Shown one piece after another: positions 38,964 through 49,300 of a stretch of 64,000 nucleotides of DNA. Location: NCBI RefSeq assembly GCF_000423145.1, contig NZ_AUHK01000002.1:1-64000 (forward strand). Reading direction: 5' to 3'. Every line of letters begins with the position of its first letter. The stretch's first letter is position 1. Under the pieces are notes generated by a model. It was given only the letters and a program-made list of their open reading frames with translations, made no database searches and was not told where the DNA came from. The stretch comes from Helcococcus sueciensis DSM 17243 (lineage in GTDB: Bacteria; Bacillota; Clostridia; Tissierellales; Peptoniphilaceae). Position numbers and translations under genes: made by a program.

Positions 38964-39149
38964 ATGGCAAAAAAATCAATGATTGCTAAACAACAAAGAA
39001 AACAAAAGTTTTCTACAAGAGAATATACAAGATGTAGTATCTGTGGAAGACCACATTCAGTATTAAAAAAATATGGAATTTGTCGTATATGTTTTAGAGA
39101 ACTTGCATACAAAGGTGAAATACCTGGTGTAAAAAAATCAAGTTGGTAA
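38964..39149 (+). CDS. rpsZ: 30S ribosomal protein S14, zinc-binding type Z
   Basis: A 61-residue short S14 with the zinc ligands CSIC and CRIC around [11 protein letters not shown] and the canonical end GVKKSSW. This form is common in Gram-positive bacteria; the longer zinc-free paralogue is not in the window. Confidence 0.97.
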   Translation: MAKKSMIAKQQRKQKFSTREYTRCSICGRPHSVLKKYGICRICFRELAYKGEIPGVKKSSW

Positions 39150-39165
39150 GAAGGGGGTAAAATTT

Positions 39166-39558
39166 ATGATGACTGATCCTATAGCAGATATGCTATCAAG
39201 AATTAGAAATGGTAATTTAGCAAAACATAAATCAGTTGAAGTACCTGCTTCTAATATTAAGAAAGATCTTGCACAAATCTTATTAGACGAAGGATATATA
39301 AAAGGATTCAACGTTACAGAAGATGATAAGCAAGGAATAATTACTATAGATTTAAAATATGTTAATGAACAAAGAGTTATATCTGGATTAAAGAGAATTT
39401 CTAAACCAGGACGTAGAGTATATGTGAGTGCACAAGATGTTCCTCAAGTACTAAACGGATTAGGTACAGCAATTATCTCTACATCAAAGGGTGTAATGAC
39501 AGATAAGAACGCAAGAAAAGAAACTGTTGGCGGCGAAGTAATCTGCTACGTTTGGTAG
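39166..39558 (+). CDS. rpsH: 30S ribosomal protein S8
   Basis: A 130-residue 16S rRNA-binding protein and usual spc-operon regulator. [15 protein letters not shown] and the C-terminal [12 protein letters not shown] are typical. Two ATGs are adjacent; the start could be one codon later. Confidence 0.97.
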   Translation: MMTDPIADMLSRIRNGNLAKHKSVEVPASNIKKDLAQILLDEGYIKGFNVTEDDKQGIITIDLKYVNEQRVISGLKRISKPGRRVYVSAQDVPQVLNGLGTAIISTSKGVMTDKNARKETVGGEVICYVW

Positions 39559-39577
39559 TTTCAACAAGGAGGAAAAA

Positions 39578-40114
39578 ATGTCAAGAATTGGATTAAAACC
39601 AATTGAAATCCCTGCTGGAGTTGAAATTAAATTTGAAAATGGTTTAGTAGAAGTAAAAGGACCTAAAGGAAATTTAAATCAAGAAGTAGGCAGAGGTTTC
39701 GTATTAAACATTGAAGATGGACAAGCAACATTAGTAAGACCATCAGAATCAAAAGAAGATAAATCATTACATGGATTATATAGAACATTAATCGAAAATA
39801 TGATTATTGGTGTTACTGAAGGATATAAAAAACAACTAGAAATAGTTGGTACAGGTTATAGAGCTCAAAAACAAGGGAATAAATTAAATTTATCACTTGG
39901 TTTTTCACATCCTCTAATACTTGAAGATCCTGAAGGAATTACTACAGAAGTACCATCTGAAAGAGTTATTATAATAAGTGGTATAGATAAACAATTAGTT
40001 GGTAACTATACAGCAAAAATCAGAGCGTTTAGAAGTCCTGAACCATATAAAGGTAAAGGTGTTAAATATGCTGATGAATATGTAAGAAGAAAAGTTGGTA
40101 AGACTGGTAAATAG
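39578..40114 (+). CDS. rplF: 50S ribosomal protein L6
   Basis: A 178-residue protein with two repeated alpha/beta domains, near the GTPase-associated centre. MSRIGLKPIEIPAGVE and PEPYKGKGVKYADEYVRRK are family signatures. Confidence 0.98.
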   Translation: MSRIGLKPIEIPAGVEIKFENGLVEVKGPKGNLNQEVGRGFVLNIEDGQATLVRPSESKEDKSLHGLYRTLIENMIIGVTEGYKKQLEIVGTGYRAQKQGNKLNLSLGFSHPLILEDPEGITTEVPSERVIIISGIDKQLVGNYTAKIRAFRSPEPYKGKGVKYADEYVRRKVGKTGK

Positions 40115-40127
40115 AAAGGAGTATTAA

Positions 40128-40490
40128 ATGGCAAGATTTAATAAAAGTTTAAATAGAAAAGCTAGACATCAAAGAGTAAGAAAAAATTTAAGTGGTACTC
40201 CTGAAAGACCAAGATTAAGCGTATATAAGAGTAATGCTAACATTTATGCACAAATTATAGATGATGTTAATGGAGTTACATTAGTAAGTGCATCAACATT
40301 AGATAAAGAAATCAAGGGTGAAGGTGTTGGTTCAAATGTTGAATCAGCTAAAAAAGTTGGAGAAGCAATTGCTAAAAGAGCTCTTGATAAAGGCGTTGAA
40401 AATGTAGTATTTGATAGATCAGGATATATTTATCACGGCAAAGTAAAAGAACTAGCAGAATCAGCAAGAGAAGCTGGTTTGAAATTCTAG
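40128..40490 (+). CDS. rplR: 50S ribosomal protein L18
   Basis: A 120-residue 5S rRNA-binding protein: basic N-terminus followed by [20 protein letters not shown] and the end [25 protein letters not shown] precedes the ATG. Confidence 0.97.
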   Translation: MARFNKSLNRKARHQRVRKNLSGTPERPRLSVYKSNANIYAQIIDDVNGVTLVSASTLDKEIKGEGVGSNVESAKKVGEAIAKRALDKGVENVVFDRSGYIYHGKVKELAESAREAGLKF

Positions 40491-40502
40491 TCGGGAGGAA
40501 TA

Positions 40503-41003
40503 ATGGCAAGAGATAGAAGAAACACATCAGAATTTGAAGAAAGAGTAGTTGACATCTCTAGAGTTACTAAAGTAGCTAAGGGTGGTAGAACTATGAGATT
40601 TTCAGCGCTAGTTGTAGTTGGAAACAAAAAAGGAACTATTGGAGTTGGTATAGGTAAAGCTAACGAAGTTCCAGAAGCTATCAGAAAAGGCGTAGAAGAT
40701 GCAAAGAAAAATGCAGTAGAAATTGATATAGTAAATGGTACTATTCCTCACGAAATCTACGGAAGACACGGAGCAGGTGTTGTATTTATGAAACCTGCTG
40801 CAGAAGGGGTTGGTATTATCGCTGGTGGTCCAGTGCGTGCCGTTTGTGAATTAGCTGGTATCCAAAACATCCGTGCTAAATCTTTAGGTTCATCAAACTC
40901 AAAGAGTATGGTAAACGCTACACTTCAAGGATTAAAAGATGTTAAAACAGCTGAAGAAATCGCAAGACTTCGTGGTAAAAGTGTTGAAGAAATACTAAAC
41001 TAG
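40503..41003 (+). CDS. rpsE: 30S ribosomal protein S5
   Basis: A 166-residue decoding-fidelity protein with the double-stranded-RNA-binding N domain ([20 protein letters not shown], 20 residues) and the conserved ATLQGL. The loop changed in spectinomycin resistance ([11 protein letters not shown]) is intact. Confidence 0.98.
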   Translation: MARDRRNTSEFEERVVDISRVTKVAKGGRTMRFSALVVVGNKKGTIGVGIGKANEVPEAIRKGVEDAKKNAVEIDIVNGTIPHEIYGRHGAGVVFMKPAAEGVGIIAGGPVRAVCELAGIQNIRAKSLGSSNSKSMVNATLQGLKDVKTAEEIARLRGKSVEEILN

Positions 41004-41012
41004 GAGGCTAGC

Positions 41013-41195
41013 ATGTCAAAATTAGAAATTAAACTAGTAAAAAGTCCAATCGGAAGATTGGAAAAACATCAAAAAACTGTAGAAGCACTTGGACTAAAAA
41101 AAGTTGGACAAACTATTGTAAAAGAGTCAAATCCAGCTATTTTAGGAATGGTTAGAGCAATTGATTTTATGGTTGAAGTAAAAGAAGTTGAATAG
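41013..41195 (+). CDS. rpmD: 50S ribosomal protein L30
   Basis: A 60-residue protein with [21 protein letters not shown], the L30 signature. GGAGG precedes it; rplO follows after 10 bases. Confidence 0.96.
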   Translation: MSKLEIKLVKSPIGRLEKHQKTVEALGLKKVGQTIVKESNPAILGMVRAIDFMVEVKEVE

Positions 41196-41205
41196 GAGGT
41201 GCACA

Positions 41206-41655
41206 ATGAAATTACATGATTTAAGACCTGCACCAGGCGGTGAAGTTAAAAAGAAAAAAAGAATTGGTCGTGGACACGGTTCAGGATGGGGTAAAACATC
41301 TGCTCGTGGTCAAAAAGGTCAAAAGGCTAGATCAGGTGGTGGAGTAAGACCAGGATTTGAAGGTGGTCAAATGCCTCTATTCCAAAGATTACCTAAGAGA
41401 GGTTTCACTAATAACTTCAGTAAAGTTTATGGTGAAGTAAACCTAACTCAATTAAATAGATTTGAAGAAGGTACAGAAATAACACCAGAATTATTATTTG
41501 AAACTGGATTAGTAAAGAAATCTAAAGCTAAGGACGGTATCAAGGTTTTAGGAACTGGTGAATTAGACAAGAAATTAATAGTAAAAGCTCAAAAGTTTTC
41601 TAAATCAGCAGAAGAGAAGATTAATTCTCTAGGAGGAAGGGCAGAGGTGATCTAA
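41206..41655 (+). CDS. rplO: 50S ribosomal protein L15
   Basis: A 149-residue late-assembly protein: [19 protein letters not shown], a Gly/Arg-rich N-terminal arm and RLPKRGFTN. The ATG at 41206 is chosen because AGGAGG lies just before it; the frame is open from a TTG at 41188 without a site. Confidence 0.97.
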   Translation: MKLHDLRPAPGGEVKKKKRIGRGHGSGWGKTSARGQKGQKARSGGGVRPGFEGGQMPLFQRLPKRGFTNNFSKVYGEVNLTQLNRFEEGTEITPELLFETGLVKKSKAKDGIKVLGTGELDKKLIVKAQKFSKSAEEKINSLGGRAEVI

Positions 41656-41656
41656 G

Positions 41657-42943
41657 ATGCTAAAAACATTCGCTAATGCTTGGAAGATAGAAGATTTAAG
41701 AAAGAAAATGATTTTTACTCTTTTAATGGTAGTTGTATTTAGATTTGGTAATATATTACCTCTACCATTTGTTAATAAAGAGATAGTAAAACAAATATAT
41801 AATGGGACTGCAGGTTCAATTTTAGGATTAGTTAACCAAATTACTGGTGGTGGTTTATCATCACTTTCAGTGTTTGCACTAGGGGTTGGACCATATATTA
41901 CATCATCAATCGTAGTTCAATTATTAACATTTGCAATCCCTTCATTAGAAGAATTATCTAAACAAGGTGAAGCTGGAAGAAAGAAAATACAAAAGATTAC
42001 TAAGTATGTAGCTTTAGTATTAGCTATACTTCAAGCTTACGGTATAGTTGTGGGTATATTCAATTTAGCTATCGCTAATGGTGAAGGATTTTTACCAAAA
42101 TTAGTGGTAATAGTTTCATTAGTAGCTGGATCTCAATTCATAGTATGGATTGGTGAATTAATAACTGAACATGGAATCGGTAATGGTGTATCAATGATTA
42201 TTTTCTTAGGAATTATATCAAGTATTCCTGATGTTGTAATCGGATGGTTCCAAGGAATTACACAAGGTGTTGTTGGTTATGAATGGTGGAAATTTGTAAT
42301 ACTATTATTAATCACAATAATTTCTGTAATTTTTGTAGTGTTATTGACAGAAGGTGAAAGAAGAGTACCAGTTCAATACGCAAAAAGAGTTGTTGGAAGA
42401 AAAATGTATGGTGGTTCATCTACACATATTCCAATAAAAGTTAATATGAGTGGTGTTATGCCTGTTATTTTTGCATCAGCAGTACTTGCATTACCTCAAA
42501 CTCTTGCATTAATTTTTGGTGGAGGATTTAGAACCTTTGTAGAAAAATGGTTCATTCCTACAGGAACATTAGGAACAATTGTATTTATTATAATTCAATT
42601 TGCGATGGTAATTTTATTTGCATATTTTTATAACTCAATTCAATTTAGTCCTTATGAATATTCTAAAAACTTACAACAAAATGGTGGTTTCATTCCAGGT
42701 ATTAGACCAGGAAAACCAACAACTGATTATTTAGGGAATGTAGTAGGTAGAATAACATTAATCGGTGCTATAGGATTAGGTATTATAGCAGCAGCACCAA
42801 GACTAATAAGTCATTTTATGAATGCACATTTAGCACTTGGTGGAACATCAATCATCATTGTAGTTGGTGTAATAATTGAAACACAAAAACAACTAGAAGC
42901 AATGATGCAAATGAGACATTATAAAGGTTTCTTAAATAAATAA
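41657..42943 (+). CDS. secY: Protein translocase channel subunit SecY
   Basis: A 428-residue ten-segment membrane protein forming the Sec channel. FRFGNILPLPFVN, the plug/half-channel regions and the cytoplasmic ERRVPVQYAKRVVG loop that contacts ribosome and SecA are present. It exports the signal-peptide proteins of this window. One base separates it from the rplO stop. Confidence 0.98.
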   Translation: MLKTFANAWKIEDLRKKMIFTLLMVVVFRFGNILPLPFVNKEIVKQIYNGTAGSILGLVNQITGGGLSSLSVFALGVGPYITSSIVVQLLTFAIPSLEELSKQGEAGRKKIQKITKYVALVLAILQAYGIVVGIFNLAIANGEGFLPKLVVIVSLVAGSQFIVWIGELITEHGIGNGVSMIIFLGIISSIPDVVIGWFQGITQGVVGYEWWKFVILLLITIISVIFVVLLTEGERRVPVQYAKRVVGRKMYGGSSTHIPIKVNMSGVMPVIFASAVLALPQTLALIFGGGFRTFVEKWFIPTGTLGTIVFIIIQFAMVILFAYFYNSIQFSPYEYSKNLQQNGGFIPGIRPGKPTTDYLGNVVGRITLIGAIGLGIIAAAPRLISHFMNAHLALGGTSIIIVVGVIIETQKQLEAMMQMRHYKGFLNK

Positions 42944-42956
42944 TAAGGAGTAATAC

Positions 42957-43598
42957 ATGATATTAATATTATTAGGCCCTCCTGGAGCTGGTAAAGGCTC
43001 TCAAGCATCAAAAATTATTGAAGAATTTGGAGTAACTCATATTTCAACTGGAGATATTTTTAGAAAAAATATTAAAGAAGGTACTGAGTTAGGTCTAAAA
43101 GTTAAAAAAATTATAGAAGCAGGGTCATTAGTATCCGATGATCTTACAAATGAACTTGTATTTGATAGATTAGCTAAAGAAAATTCAGAATCTGGATTTA
43201 TGCTAGACGGATATCCAAGAAATATTAATCAAGCGGAAGCTTTAGATTCATGGTTAAAAGAACATGATAAAGAAATTACGAAAGTTATTTATATAGAAGC
43301 ATCCAATGAAACTTTAATAGGAAGAATATCTGGAAGAAGGGTATGTAAGAACTGTGGTGCAACATATCATATCAAAAACCATCCTCCAAAAGTTGATGGA
43401 ATATGCGATGTTTGCGGTAGTGAATTAGTTCAAAGACCTGATGATAATGAAGAAACCGCATTAGACAGAATTGAAGTTTATAATAGAAAAACTTCTCCAT
43501 TGATTGATTACTATGAAAAATCCGGTGTTTTACACAGATTTAATGGTAATTTAGAAATAGATGAAGTTTATGAAGATGTAAGAGATTCTCTGAAGTAA
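42957..43598 (+). CDS. adk: Adenylate kinase
   Basis: A 213-residue P-loop kinase converting ATP+AMP to 2 ADP. Walker A is GPPGAGKGSQ, the AMP site includes DGYPRNINQAEAL, and the lid carries four Cys (CKNC ... CDVC), the zinc-binding type of Gram-positive bacteria. In most relatives map follows; here it does not. Confidence 0.97.
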   Translation: MILILLGPPGAGKGSQASKIIEEFGVTHISTGDIFRKNIKEGTELGLKVKKIIEAGSLVSDDLTNELVFDRLAKENSESGFMLDGYPRNINQAEALDSWLKEHDKEITKVIYIEASNETLIGRISGRRVCKNCGATYHIKNHPPKVDGICDVCGSELVQRPDDNEETALDRIEVYNRKTSPLIDYYEKSGVLHRFNGNLEIDEVYEDVRDSLK

Positions 43599-43603
43599 TT
43601 CAT

Positions 43604-43903
43604 ATGATTTTTAATAAAGATAAAACTAAATTGTCACCTGGTCAATTTTGCACATCAAAACAGGGAAGAGACAAAGGAAAAATTTATATCGTATATGAAA
43701 TTGTCGACGAGGATTATGTCTTACTTGTAAATGGCGAAGATAGAAATATAAAAAATCCTAAGAGGAAAAATCAAAGACATTTACAGAAAGTAAATTCTTG
43801 GATAGATGATTTCAATATACTTAAAGAAGAAGATAAACTTGAAGATATAAAGATAAAGAGATCTATAAAATTGAAATTACAGGAGGACAAAATTGGCAAA
43901 TAA
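43604..43903 (+). CDS. KOW-domain (L14e/L27e-like) RNA-binding protein
   Basis: A 99-residue protein with a KOW-type start ([24 protein letters not shown]) split here as seen at residues 11-34 and a basic C-terminus. Small KOW proteins of this kind lie before infA in many clostridia and are annotated as L14E/L6E/L27E-like RNA-binding proteins; their role is unknown. The start is 5 bases after adk and its end overlaps infA by 11 bases, so translation of infA may be coupled. Confidence 0.8.
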   Translation: MIFNKDKTKLSPGQFCTSKQGRDKGKIYIVYEIVDEDYVLLVNGEDRNIKNPKRKNQRHLQKVNSWIDDFNILKEEDKLEDIKIKRSIKLKLQEDKIGK

Positions 43904-44111
43904 AGATGTTATAGAAGTAACTGGTAAAGTTAAAGAAGCATTACCAAATACAATATTTATTGTAGAACTAGAATCAGGACATCAAATTCAAGCCCATATA
44001 TCAGGTAAATTAAGAATGAATTATATTAGAATTCTTCCAGGAGATGAGGTTACAGTTGAAATGTCACCTTATGACTTGACTAAGGGAAGAATTACATGGA
44101 GAAAGAAATAG
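43893..44111 (+). CDS. infA: Translation initiation factor IF-1
   Basis: A 72-residue OB-fold protein blocking the A site during initiation: [19 protein letters not shown] and GRITWRKK at the end. The start is TTG at 43893, six bases after AGGAGG (43881-43886), matching the usual N-terminus MANKDVIEV. Confidence 0.96.
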   Translation: MANKDVIEVTGKVKEALPNTIFIVELESGHQIQAHISGKLRMNYIRILPGDEVTVEMSPYDLTKGRITWRKK

Positions 44112-44120
44112 GGGGATTAT

Positions 44121-44234
44121 ATGAAAGTAAGACCATCAGTAAAGAAAATGTGTGAAAAATGTAAAATTATCAGAAGAAAAGGCAAAGTAATGGTAATTTG
44201 CAGTAATCCAAAACACAAACAAAGACAAGGTTAG
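44121..44234 (+). CDS. rpmJ: 50S ribosomal protein L36
   Basis: A 37-residue zinc-binding protein: [20 protein letters not shown], then a third Cys and a His in ICSNPKHKQ complete the zinc site. GGGGG precedes the ATG. It fills the expected place between infA and rpsM. Confidence 0.97.
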   Translation: MKVRPSVKKMCEKCKIIRRKGKVMVICSNPKHKQRQG

Positions 44235-44244
44235 GAGGCACGAC

Positions 44245-44589
44245 TTGGCAAGAATTTCTGGAGTTGACCTACCAAGAGAAAAGAGAGTTGAAATTGGTTT
44301 AACTTATATTTTCGGAATTGGTAGAGCAAGATCAAATAAAATTTTACAAGATGCTGGAGTAAATCCTGATACAAGAGTTAAGGACCTTACAGAAAGCGAA
44401 TTACAAGCTATAAGAGATCAAATCGATAATTACACATTAGAAGGTGATTTGAGAAGAGATGTTAGTTTAAATATTAAGAGACTACGTGAAATTAACTCAT
44501 ATAGAGGTCGTAGACATAGAATGAATCTACCTGTAAGAGGACAAAATACAAAAAACAATTCAAGAACTCGTAAAGGTAAGAAAAGATAG
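44245..44589 (+). CDS. rpsM: 30S ribosomal protein S13
   Basis: A 114-residue head protein bridging to the large subunit. The start is TTG (44245) after TTAGGAGG and gives the usual [17 protein letters not shown]. The C-terminal [18 protein letters not shown] contacts P-site tRNA. Confidence 0.97.
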   Translation: MARISGVDLPREKRVEIGLTYIFGIGRARSNKILQDAGVNPDTRVKDLTESELQAIRDQIDNYTLEGDLRRDVSLNIKRLREINSYRGRRHRMNLPVRGQNTKNNSRTRKGKKR

Positions 44590-44599
44590 GGGGTAGAAT

Positions 44600-45013
44600 T
44601 TGGCAAAAGCAACAAAAAATGCACGTGGTAAACAAGCTACACGTGTAAGAAGAAGAGATAGAAAGCAAATCGAAAGAGGCCAAGCTCATATCAATTCAAC
44701 TTTTAACAATACAATGGTTATGTTAACAGATATGAATGGTAATGCTATTTCTTGGTCATCAGCTGGTCAATTAGGTTTTAAAGGCTCTAGAAAATCTACT
44801 CCATTTGCAGCTCAACAAGCAGCAGAAGAAGCAGCTAAAAAAGCTATGGAACATGGACTTAAAACTGTTGAAGTATATGTAAAAGGACCAGGTTCTGGTA
44901 GAGAATCAGCTATAAGAGCTTTACAAACTGCAGGTTTATCAATTAATAAGATTAAAGACGTTACTCCAATACCTCACAATGGTACAAGACCACCAAAGAA
45001 GAGAAGAGTATAG
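44600..45013 (+). CDS. rpsK: 30S ribosomal protein S11
   Basis: A 137-residue platform protein. The start is TTG (44600) after [24 protein letters not shown] and the C-terminal [17 protein letters not shown] are canonical. Confidence 0.97.
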   Translation: MAKATKNARGKQATRVRRRDRKQIERGQAHINSTFNNTMVMLTDMNGNAISWSSAGQLGFKGSRKSTPFAAQQAAEEAAKKAMEHGLKTVEVYVKGPGSGRESAIRALQTAGLSINKIKDVTPIPHNGTRPPKKRRV

Positions 45014-45027
45014 GGAGGATATGATTA

Positions 45028-45615
45028 ATGGCAAAATATAATGGACCAATACTTAAGAGAGCAAGAACACTTGGTGTTGCTCCACAAGTAGTTGGAATAG
45101 ATAAAAAATCAAATAGAAATCCTAAACAAAGATCAGGTAAATTAAGTGAATATGGTCTTCAATTACAAGAAAAACAAAAAGCGAAATTTATTTATGGTGT
45201 TTTAGAAAAACAATTTAGAAGAGTATATAAAGACGCTGAAAAATTACACGGTATTACAGGTGAAAATTTACTACAATTATTAGAATTAAGATTAGATAAT
45301 GTTGTATATAGAATGGGTTTTGCAAAAACTAGAAATGAAGCAAAACAATTAATATCTCATGGACATTTCTTAGTTAATGGTAAGAAAGTAGATATTCCTT
45401 CATATAGAGTTTCTCAAGGTGATGTAATATCTGTTAAAGAAAAATCTAGAAATAATGGAGTTTTCAAATACACTGAAGATAAAGTATGGAACCAAGCAAA
45501 ATGGGTAAGTGTAGATGTTGAAAAACTTGAAGGTAAAGTAGATTCATTACCTCAAAGAGAAGATATAGATTTTGAAATAAATGAACAATTAATAGTTGAG
45601 TTGTATTCAAAATAA
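45028..45615 (+). CDS. rpsD: 30S ribosomal protein S4
   Basis: A 195-residue primary 16S rRNA-binding protein with an S4 domain ([20 protein letters not shown]). The N-terminal zinc Cys residues of some S4 proteins are absent. The start is ATG after GGGAGG. Confidence 0.97.
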   Translation: MAKYNGPILKRARTLGVAPQVVGIDKKSNRNPKQRSGKLSEYGLQLQEKQKAKFIYGVLEKQFRRVYKDAEKLHGITGENLLQLLELRLDNVVYRMGFAKTRNEAKQLISHGHFLVNGKKVDIPSYRVSQGDVISVKEKSRNNGVFKYTEDKVWNQAKWVSVDVEKLEGKVDSLPQREDIDFEINEQLIVELYSK

Positions 45616-45640
45616 TAGTTTAAAGCACAGGAGGTAATCC

Positions 45641-46591
45641 GTGATAGAAAAGCTAAATACTAAAATTGAAATATTAGACATTGATGAAAAAAACAATAGA
45701 GGAAGTTTCGTAATTTCACCACTAGAAAGAGGTTATGGAACTACTCTTGGTAACAGTATGAGAAGAGTACTTCTATCATCTCTACCAGGTAGTGCAATAT
45801 CAAGTATTAAATTTGATGAAGGGGTATTACATGAATTCTCAACTGTTAAAGGTGTGATTGAAGATGTACCTGAAATTATATTAAATATTAAAGGCATAGC
45901 AATAAAAAAACTATCAGATAGTGAAGGTCCTATTAATCTAAGATTAGATGTAGAAGGTCCTAAAATTGTTACTGCTGGAGATATTGTAGGTGATGCTGAA
46001 TTAGAAATTGTAAACAAAGATCACTATATAGCTACTGTAAATGATGAAGGTTCAATACATATGGATCTTCAAGTTTCAGATGGTACAGGATATTCAACAG
46101 CAGATCAACACAAGCCTGAAGAATTACAAATTGGTGAAATATCCATTGATTCATCATTTACTCCAGTGGGTAAGGTAAACTTTATTGTTGAAAAAACAAG
46201 AGTAGGTCAAACAATTGACTATGATAAACTAACACTTGAAGTAGAAACAAATGGAACAATCACTCCACAAGAAGCTGTATCTGATGGAGCACAAATTTTA
46301 ATTAATTATCTAAATTTCTTTACTGAATTACCAAATATAGAACAAGAACAAGTAGAAGAAGTTGAAGATGAAGAAGAAATAGATGATAATGAACAAGTAT
46401 TATCATTAACACTTGAAGAATTAGATTTAAGCCTTAGAGCGTTTAATTGCTTGAAGAGAGCTGGAATCAATACTGTAGGTGAAATTATAGAAGTTCCAGA
46501 AGATGAATTAGTTAAAATCAAGAATTTTGGTAAAAAATCATTCCTTGAAGTTAAAGAAAAAATTGAAGGCTTAGGTTTAGAATTAAAATAA
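45641..46591 (+). CDS. rpoA: RNA polymerase alpha subunit
   Basis: A 316-residue subunit with the N-terminal dimerisation/assembly domain (FVISPLERGYGTTLGNSMRR) and the C-terminal promoter-UP and activator-contact domain (LDLSLRAFNCLKRAGINTV). An acidic linker (EQEQVEEVEDEEEIDDNE) joins them. GTG start with AGGAGG upstream. Confidence 0.98.
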   Translation: MIEKLNTKIEILDIDEKNNRGSFVISPLERGYGTTLGNSMRRVLLSSLPGSAISSIKFDEGVLHEFSTVKGVIEDVPEIILNIKGIAIKKLSDSEGPINLRLDVEGPKIVTAGDIVGDAELEIVNKDHYIATVNDEGSIHMDLQVSDGTGYSTADQHKPEELQIGEISIDSSFTPVGKVNFIVEKTRVGQTIDYDKLTLEVETNGTITPQEAVSDGAQILINYLNFFTELPNIEQEQVEEVEDEEEIDDNEQVLSLTLEELDLSLRAFNCLKRAGINTVGEIIEVPEDELVKIKNFGKKSFLEVKEKIEGLGLELK

Positions 46592-46612
46592 AAGTATTAA
46601 CGAGGAGGCAGT

Positions 46613-46954
46613 ATGTCAAGTTTAAGAAAATTAGGAAGAAGAACTGACCATCGTAATGCAATGTTAAGAAATCTTGTTCAATCAGTATTAGAAAATGGAA
46701 GAATTCAAACATCAGTAACTAGAGCTAAAGAAGCTCAAAGATTAACTGATAAAATGATTACATTAGCTAAAAAAGGTGACTTACATTCAAGACGTCAGGC
46801 TCTAGCTTTCATCTATGACACAGAAGTTGTAGAGAAATTATTTGACGAATATGGTCCACAATATAAAGATAGAAACGGTGGATATACAAGAGTATTAAGA
46901 GTAGGACCTAGAAGAGGCGATGCCACAGAAATGGCAATATTAGAATTAGTATAG
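46613..46954 (+). CDS. rplQ: 50S ribosomal protein L17
   Basis: A 113-residue protein, short form typical of Gram-positives: [17 protein letters not shown] at the start and [16 protein letters not shown] at the end. Last gene of the alpha operon, followed by a terminator. Confidence 0.97.
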   Translation: MSSLRKLGRRTDHRNAMLRNLVQSVLENGRIQTSVTRAKEAQRLTDKMITLAKKGDLHSRRQALAFIYDTEVVEKLFDEYGPQYKDRNGGYTRVLRVGPRRGDATEMAILELV

Positions 46955-46963
46955 TATTTAATT

Positions 46964-46990
46964 AGGACAGAGCTTTGCCTGTCCTTTTAA
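46964..46990 (+). terminator. Weak terminator after rplQ
   Basis: A 7-bp stem AGGACAG/CTGTCCT with an 8-base loop and a short T-rich tail. It probably gives partial termination, since a TATAAT-like box for the next gene follows near 47017. Confidence 0.65.
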
Positions 46991-47055
46991 TATTTTAAAT
47001 GTTTTATAATATTTGATATAATAGTATAAAATTATAAAAAAATAAGGGAGCTAAA

Positions 47056-48489
47056 ATGAGTAAAACTGTGAAAAAAATTATAATTGGAGTGGTAGTAGTT
47101 ATTGCTGCTATTTATCTAGTTGGCGCTTTTTATTTTTCTAGTATTACATATCCAAATACAACAGTAAATGGAAATCACAAGGGAATGAAATCTTTTAGTG
47201 AAGTATTTTTACCTGAAGATGATGAATTTGTTGTAAATATTAAAGGTAGAGATAATAAAAATCTTGAAATTAATTCTAAAGATATAGATTATAAATTGAC
47301 TATTAGTGGAAAACCTACTATAGACCAAAATAATTGGTTATGGCCGGTAGAAATACTTCAAAAGCATGATTATGATATTGAATATAATAGCACTATTAAT
47401 GAAATAAAATTATCAAATATAATTAATAATTCGGAATTATTACAAAATCAAGTTGAACCTAAAAACGCTGAAATTCAAACTAAAGATGGTAAAGCAACTT
47501 TAGTAGAAGAAGTTTTAGGATCTAAGATAGATGTAGAAAAATTAAAACAAAGAATTGATACTGCTATTAAAAATAGAGAAGAAGAAGTTGAACTTGATGA
47601 TGAATATATTAAACCTCAGATATTAAAAGATGATCCAAAACTTGTTTCAGAATATAAAACTTTGAAAAAGTTCGAAGAACAAAAGATTGTTTTTGATTTT
47701 GTTGATAGACAATACGAGCTAACAGGGCAAGAATTAATGGATTTATATGATAATACTGACAAAGGTTTTGTTTTAAATGAAGATAGAGCATATAACTATG
47801 TATATGATATTGCAAGTGAAACAAACACATATAGCAAACCACATAGATTCAATGCTACAGGATTAGGAGAAATCACTGTTCCTGGTGGAATATATGGTTG
47901 GCAAATGGATATAGATAGTACTTTTGAAAATCTAAAGAAAATGCTAACTGAAGGAAAAGGCGGAGATATTGAAATTGAATATCTAAGGGAAGCAAATCAT
48001 CGTGAAACTAATGATATTGGTGGAACTTATATTGAAATAGACTTATCTAGACAAACTATGTGGTTATACAATGACTATGAATTAGTTATTTCAACACCTA
48101 TAGTATCAGGAGATGCTAGAGAAATAACATCAGCAACACCTACAGGTGTAAATATGGTTTGGACTAAAGATACTGACAGAGATCTTAAAGGAACATATGA
48201 AATTTCCGGTGGAAGTTATACCTATCCAGTTAAATATTGGATGCCAGTGGGTTGGACAAATTCGGGAATACACGATAACTGGAATAGAACAGAATTTGGT
48301 GGAGAAATTTATAAATCATGGGGTTCAAATACTTGTATCAATACACCACCTGAAGCTATGAAAGTTATTTTTGAAAATACTCCAATAGGTTCAGCAGTTG
48401 TTATATATGAATCAAGCACTAATTTATCTCCAACAGAATGGGAAAAACAAGATATGATAAGATCTGGTAAAACTAGATTGGAATATTAA
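47056..48489 (+). CDS. L,D-transpeptidase (YkuD domain) with altered SHGC motif
   Basis: A 477-residue protein with one N-terminal membrane anchor (residues 8-28), a beta-rich peptidoglycan-binding-like region repeated before about residue 330, and a C-terminal YkuD domain that forms 3-3 crosslinks. The expected triad is retained with standard spacing: H406 (SGIHDNW), S424 and C427. The motif SHGCxN is SNTCIN here, so the usual His-Gly pair is Asn-Thr. Activity is likely but may be modified. It lies unusually between rplQ and ecfA1, and ecfA1 starts one base after its stop. Confidence 0.85.
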   Translation: MSKTVKKIIIGVVVVIAAIYLVGAFYFSSITYPNTTVNGNHKGMKSFSEVFLPEDDEFVVNIKGRDNKNLEINSKDIDYKLTISGKPTIDQNNWLWPVEILQKHDYDIEYNSTINEIKLSNIINNSELLQNQVEPKNAEIQTKDGKATLVEEVLGSKIDVEKLKQRIDTAIKNREEEVELDDEYIKPQILKDDPKLVSEYKTLKKFEEQKIVFDFVDRQYELTGQELMDLYDNTDKGFVLNEDRAYNYVYDIASETNTYSKPHRFNATGLGEITVPGGIYGWQMDIDSTFENLKKMLTEGKGGDIEIEYLREANHRETNDIGGTYIEIDLSRQTMWLYNDYELVISTPIVSGDAREITSATPTGVNMVWTKDTDRDLKGTYEISGGSYTYPVKYWMPVGWTNSGIHDNWNRTEFGGEIYKSWGSNTCINTPPEAMKVIFENTPIGSAVVIYESSTNLSPTEWEKQDMIRSGKTRLEY

Positions 48490-48490
48490 A

Positions 48491-49300
48491 ATGATAGAAA
48501 TAAAGAATGTAAAATTTAAATATAATGAAGAAGAAGAGAAAAATGTATTAAATGACATTAATCTTACAATAAAAGATGGTGAGTTTGTTTCAATTCTAGG
48601 AAAGAATGGATCAGGAAAATCAACACTTGCTAAATTGATGAATGCACAGATTTTACCGAATGATGGTGATGTAATAATAGATGGATTAGATACAAAATCT
48701 ACAGATGTATGGGAAATACGAAGAAGAGTAGGAATGGTATTTCAAAATCCAGATAATCAGATTGTAGCAACTGTTGTAGAAGAAGATGTGGCATTTGGAC
48801 CAGAAAATTTAGGAATACCTAATCCAGAACTTAGAGAAAGAGTTGATAAAGCACTTGAAACTGTGGGCATGTTTTCGTATAGAAAACATGCTCCTCATAT
48901 GTTATCAGGTGGTCAAAAACAAAGAGTAGCAATTGCAGGAGTTCTAGCTATGAATCCTGAAATTATTGTTTTTGATGAACCAACAGCTATGCTTGATCCT
49001 AATGGTCGTAAAGAAGTTATGGAACATGCTATTAAATTAAATAAAGAACAAAATAAAACAATTATTAATATAACTCATTATATGAATGAGGCGGTACTAT
49101 CAGATAGAGTAGTAGTTATTGATGAAGGGAAAATTGTTTTAGATGGCACTCCTAAAGAAGTGTTTTCTAAAGTAGATTTAATAAAACAATTTGGCCTAGA
49201 TGTACCCCAAGTTACAGAACTTGCATATTTACTAAAATCAAATGGAGTAAATATTTCAAATGATATATTGAGTATTGAGGAGTTAGTAGACGCGTTATGA
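48491..49300 (+). CDS. ecfA1: ECF transporter ATPase EcfA1
   Basis: A 269-residue ABC ATPase energising ECF vitamin transporters. Walker [10 protein letters not shown], signature LSGGQKQR, Walker [14 protein letters not shown] and the switch His in NITHYM are present. Start is one base after the L,D-transpeptidase stop with no strong site, so translation is probably coupled. Overlaps ecfA2 by 4 bases. Confidence 0.94.
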   Translation: MIEIKNVKFKYNEEEEKNVLNDINLTIKDGEFVSILGKNGSGKSTLAKLMNAQILPNDGDVIIDGLDTKSTDVWEIRRRVGMVFQNPDNQIVATVVEEDVAFGPENLGIPNPELRERVDKALETVGMFSYRKHAPHMLSGGQKQRVAIAGVLAMNPEIIVFDEPTAMLDPNGRKEVMEHAIKLNKEQNKTIINITHYMNEAVLSDRVVVIDEGKIVLDGTPKEVFSKVDLIKQFGLDVPQVTELAYLLKSNGVNISNDILSIEELVDAL

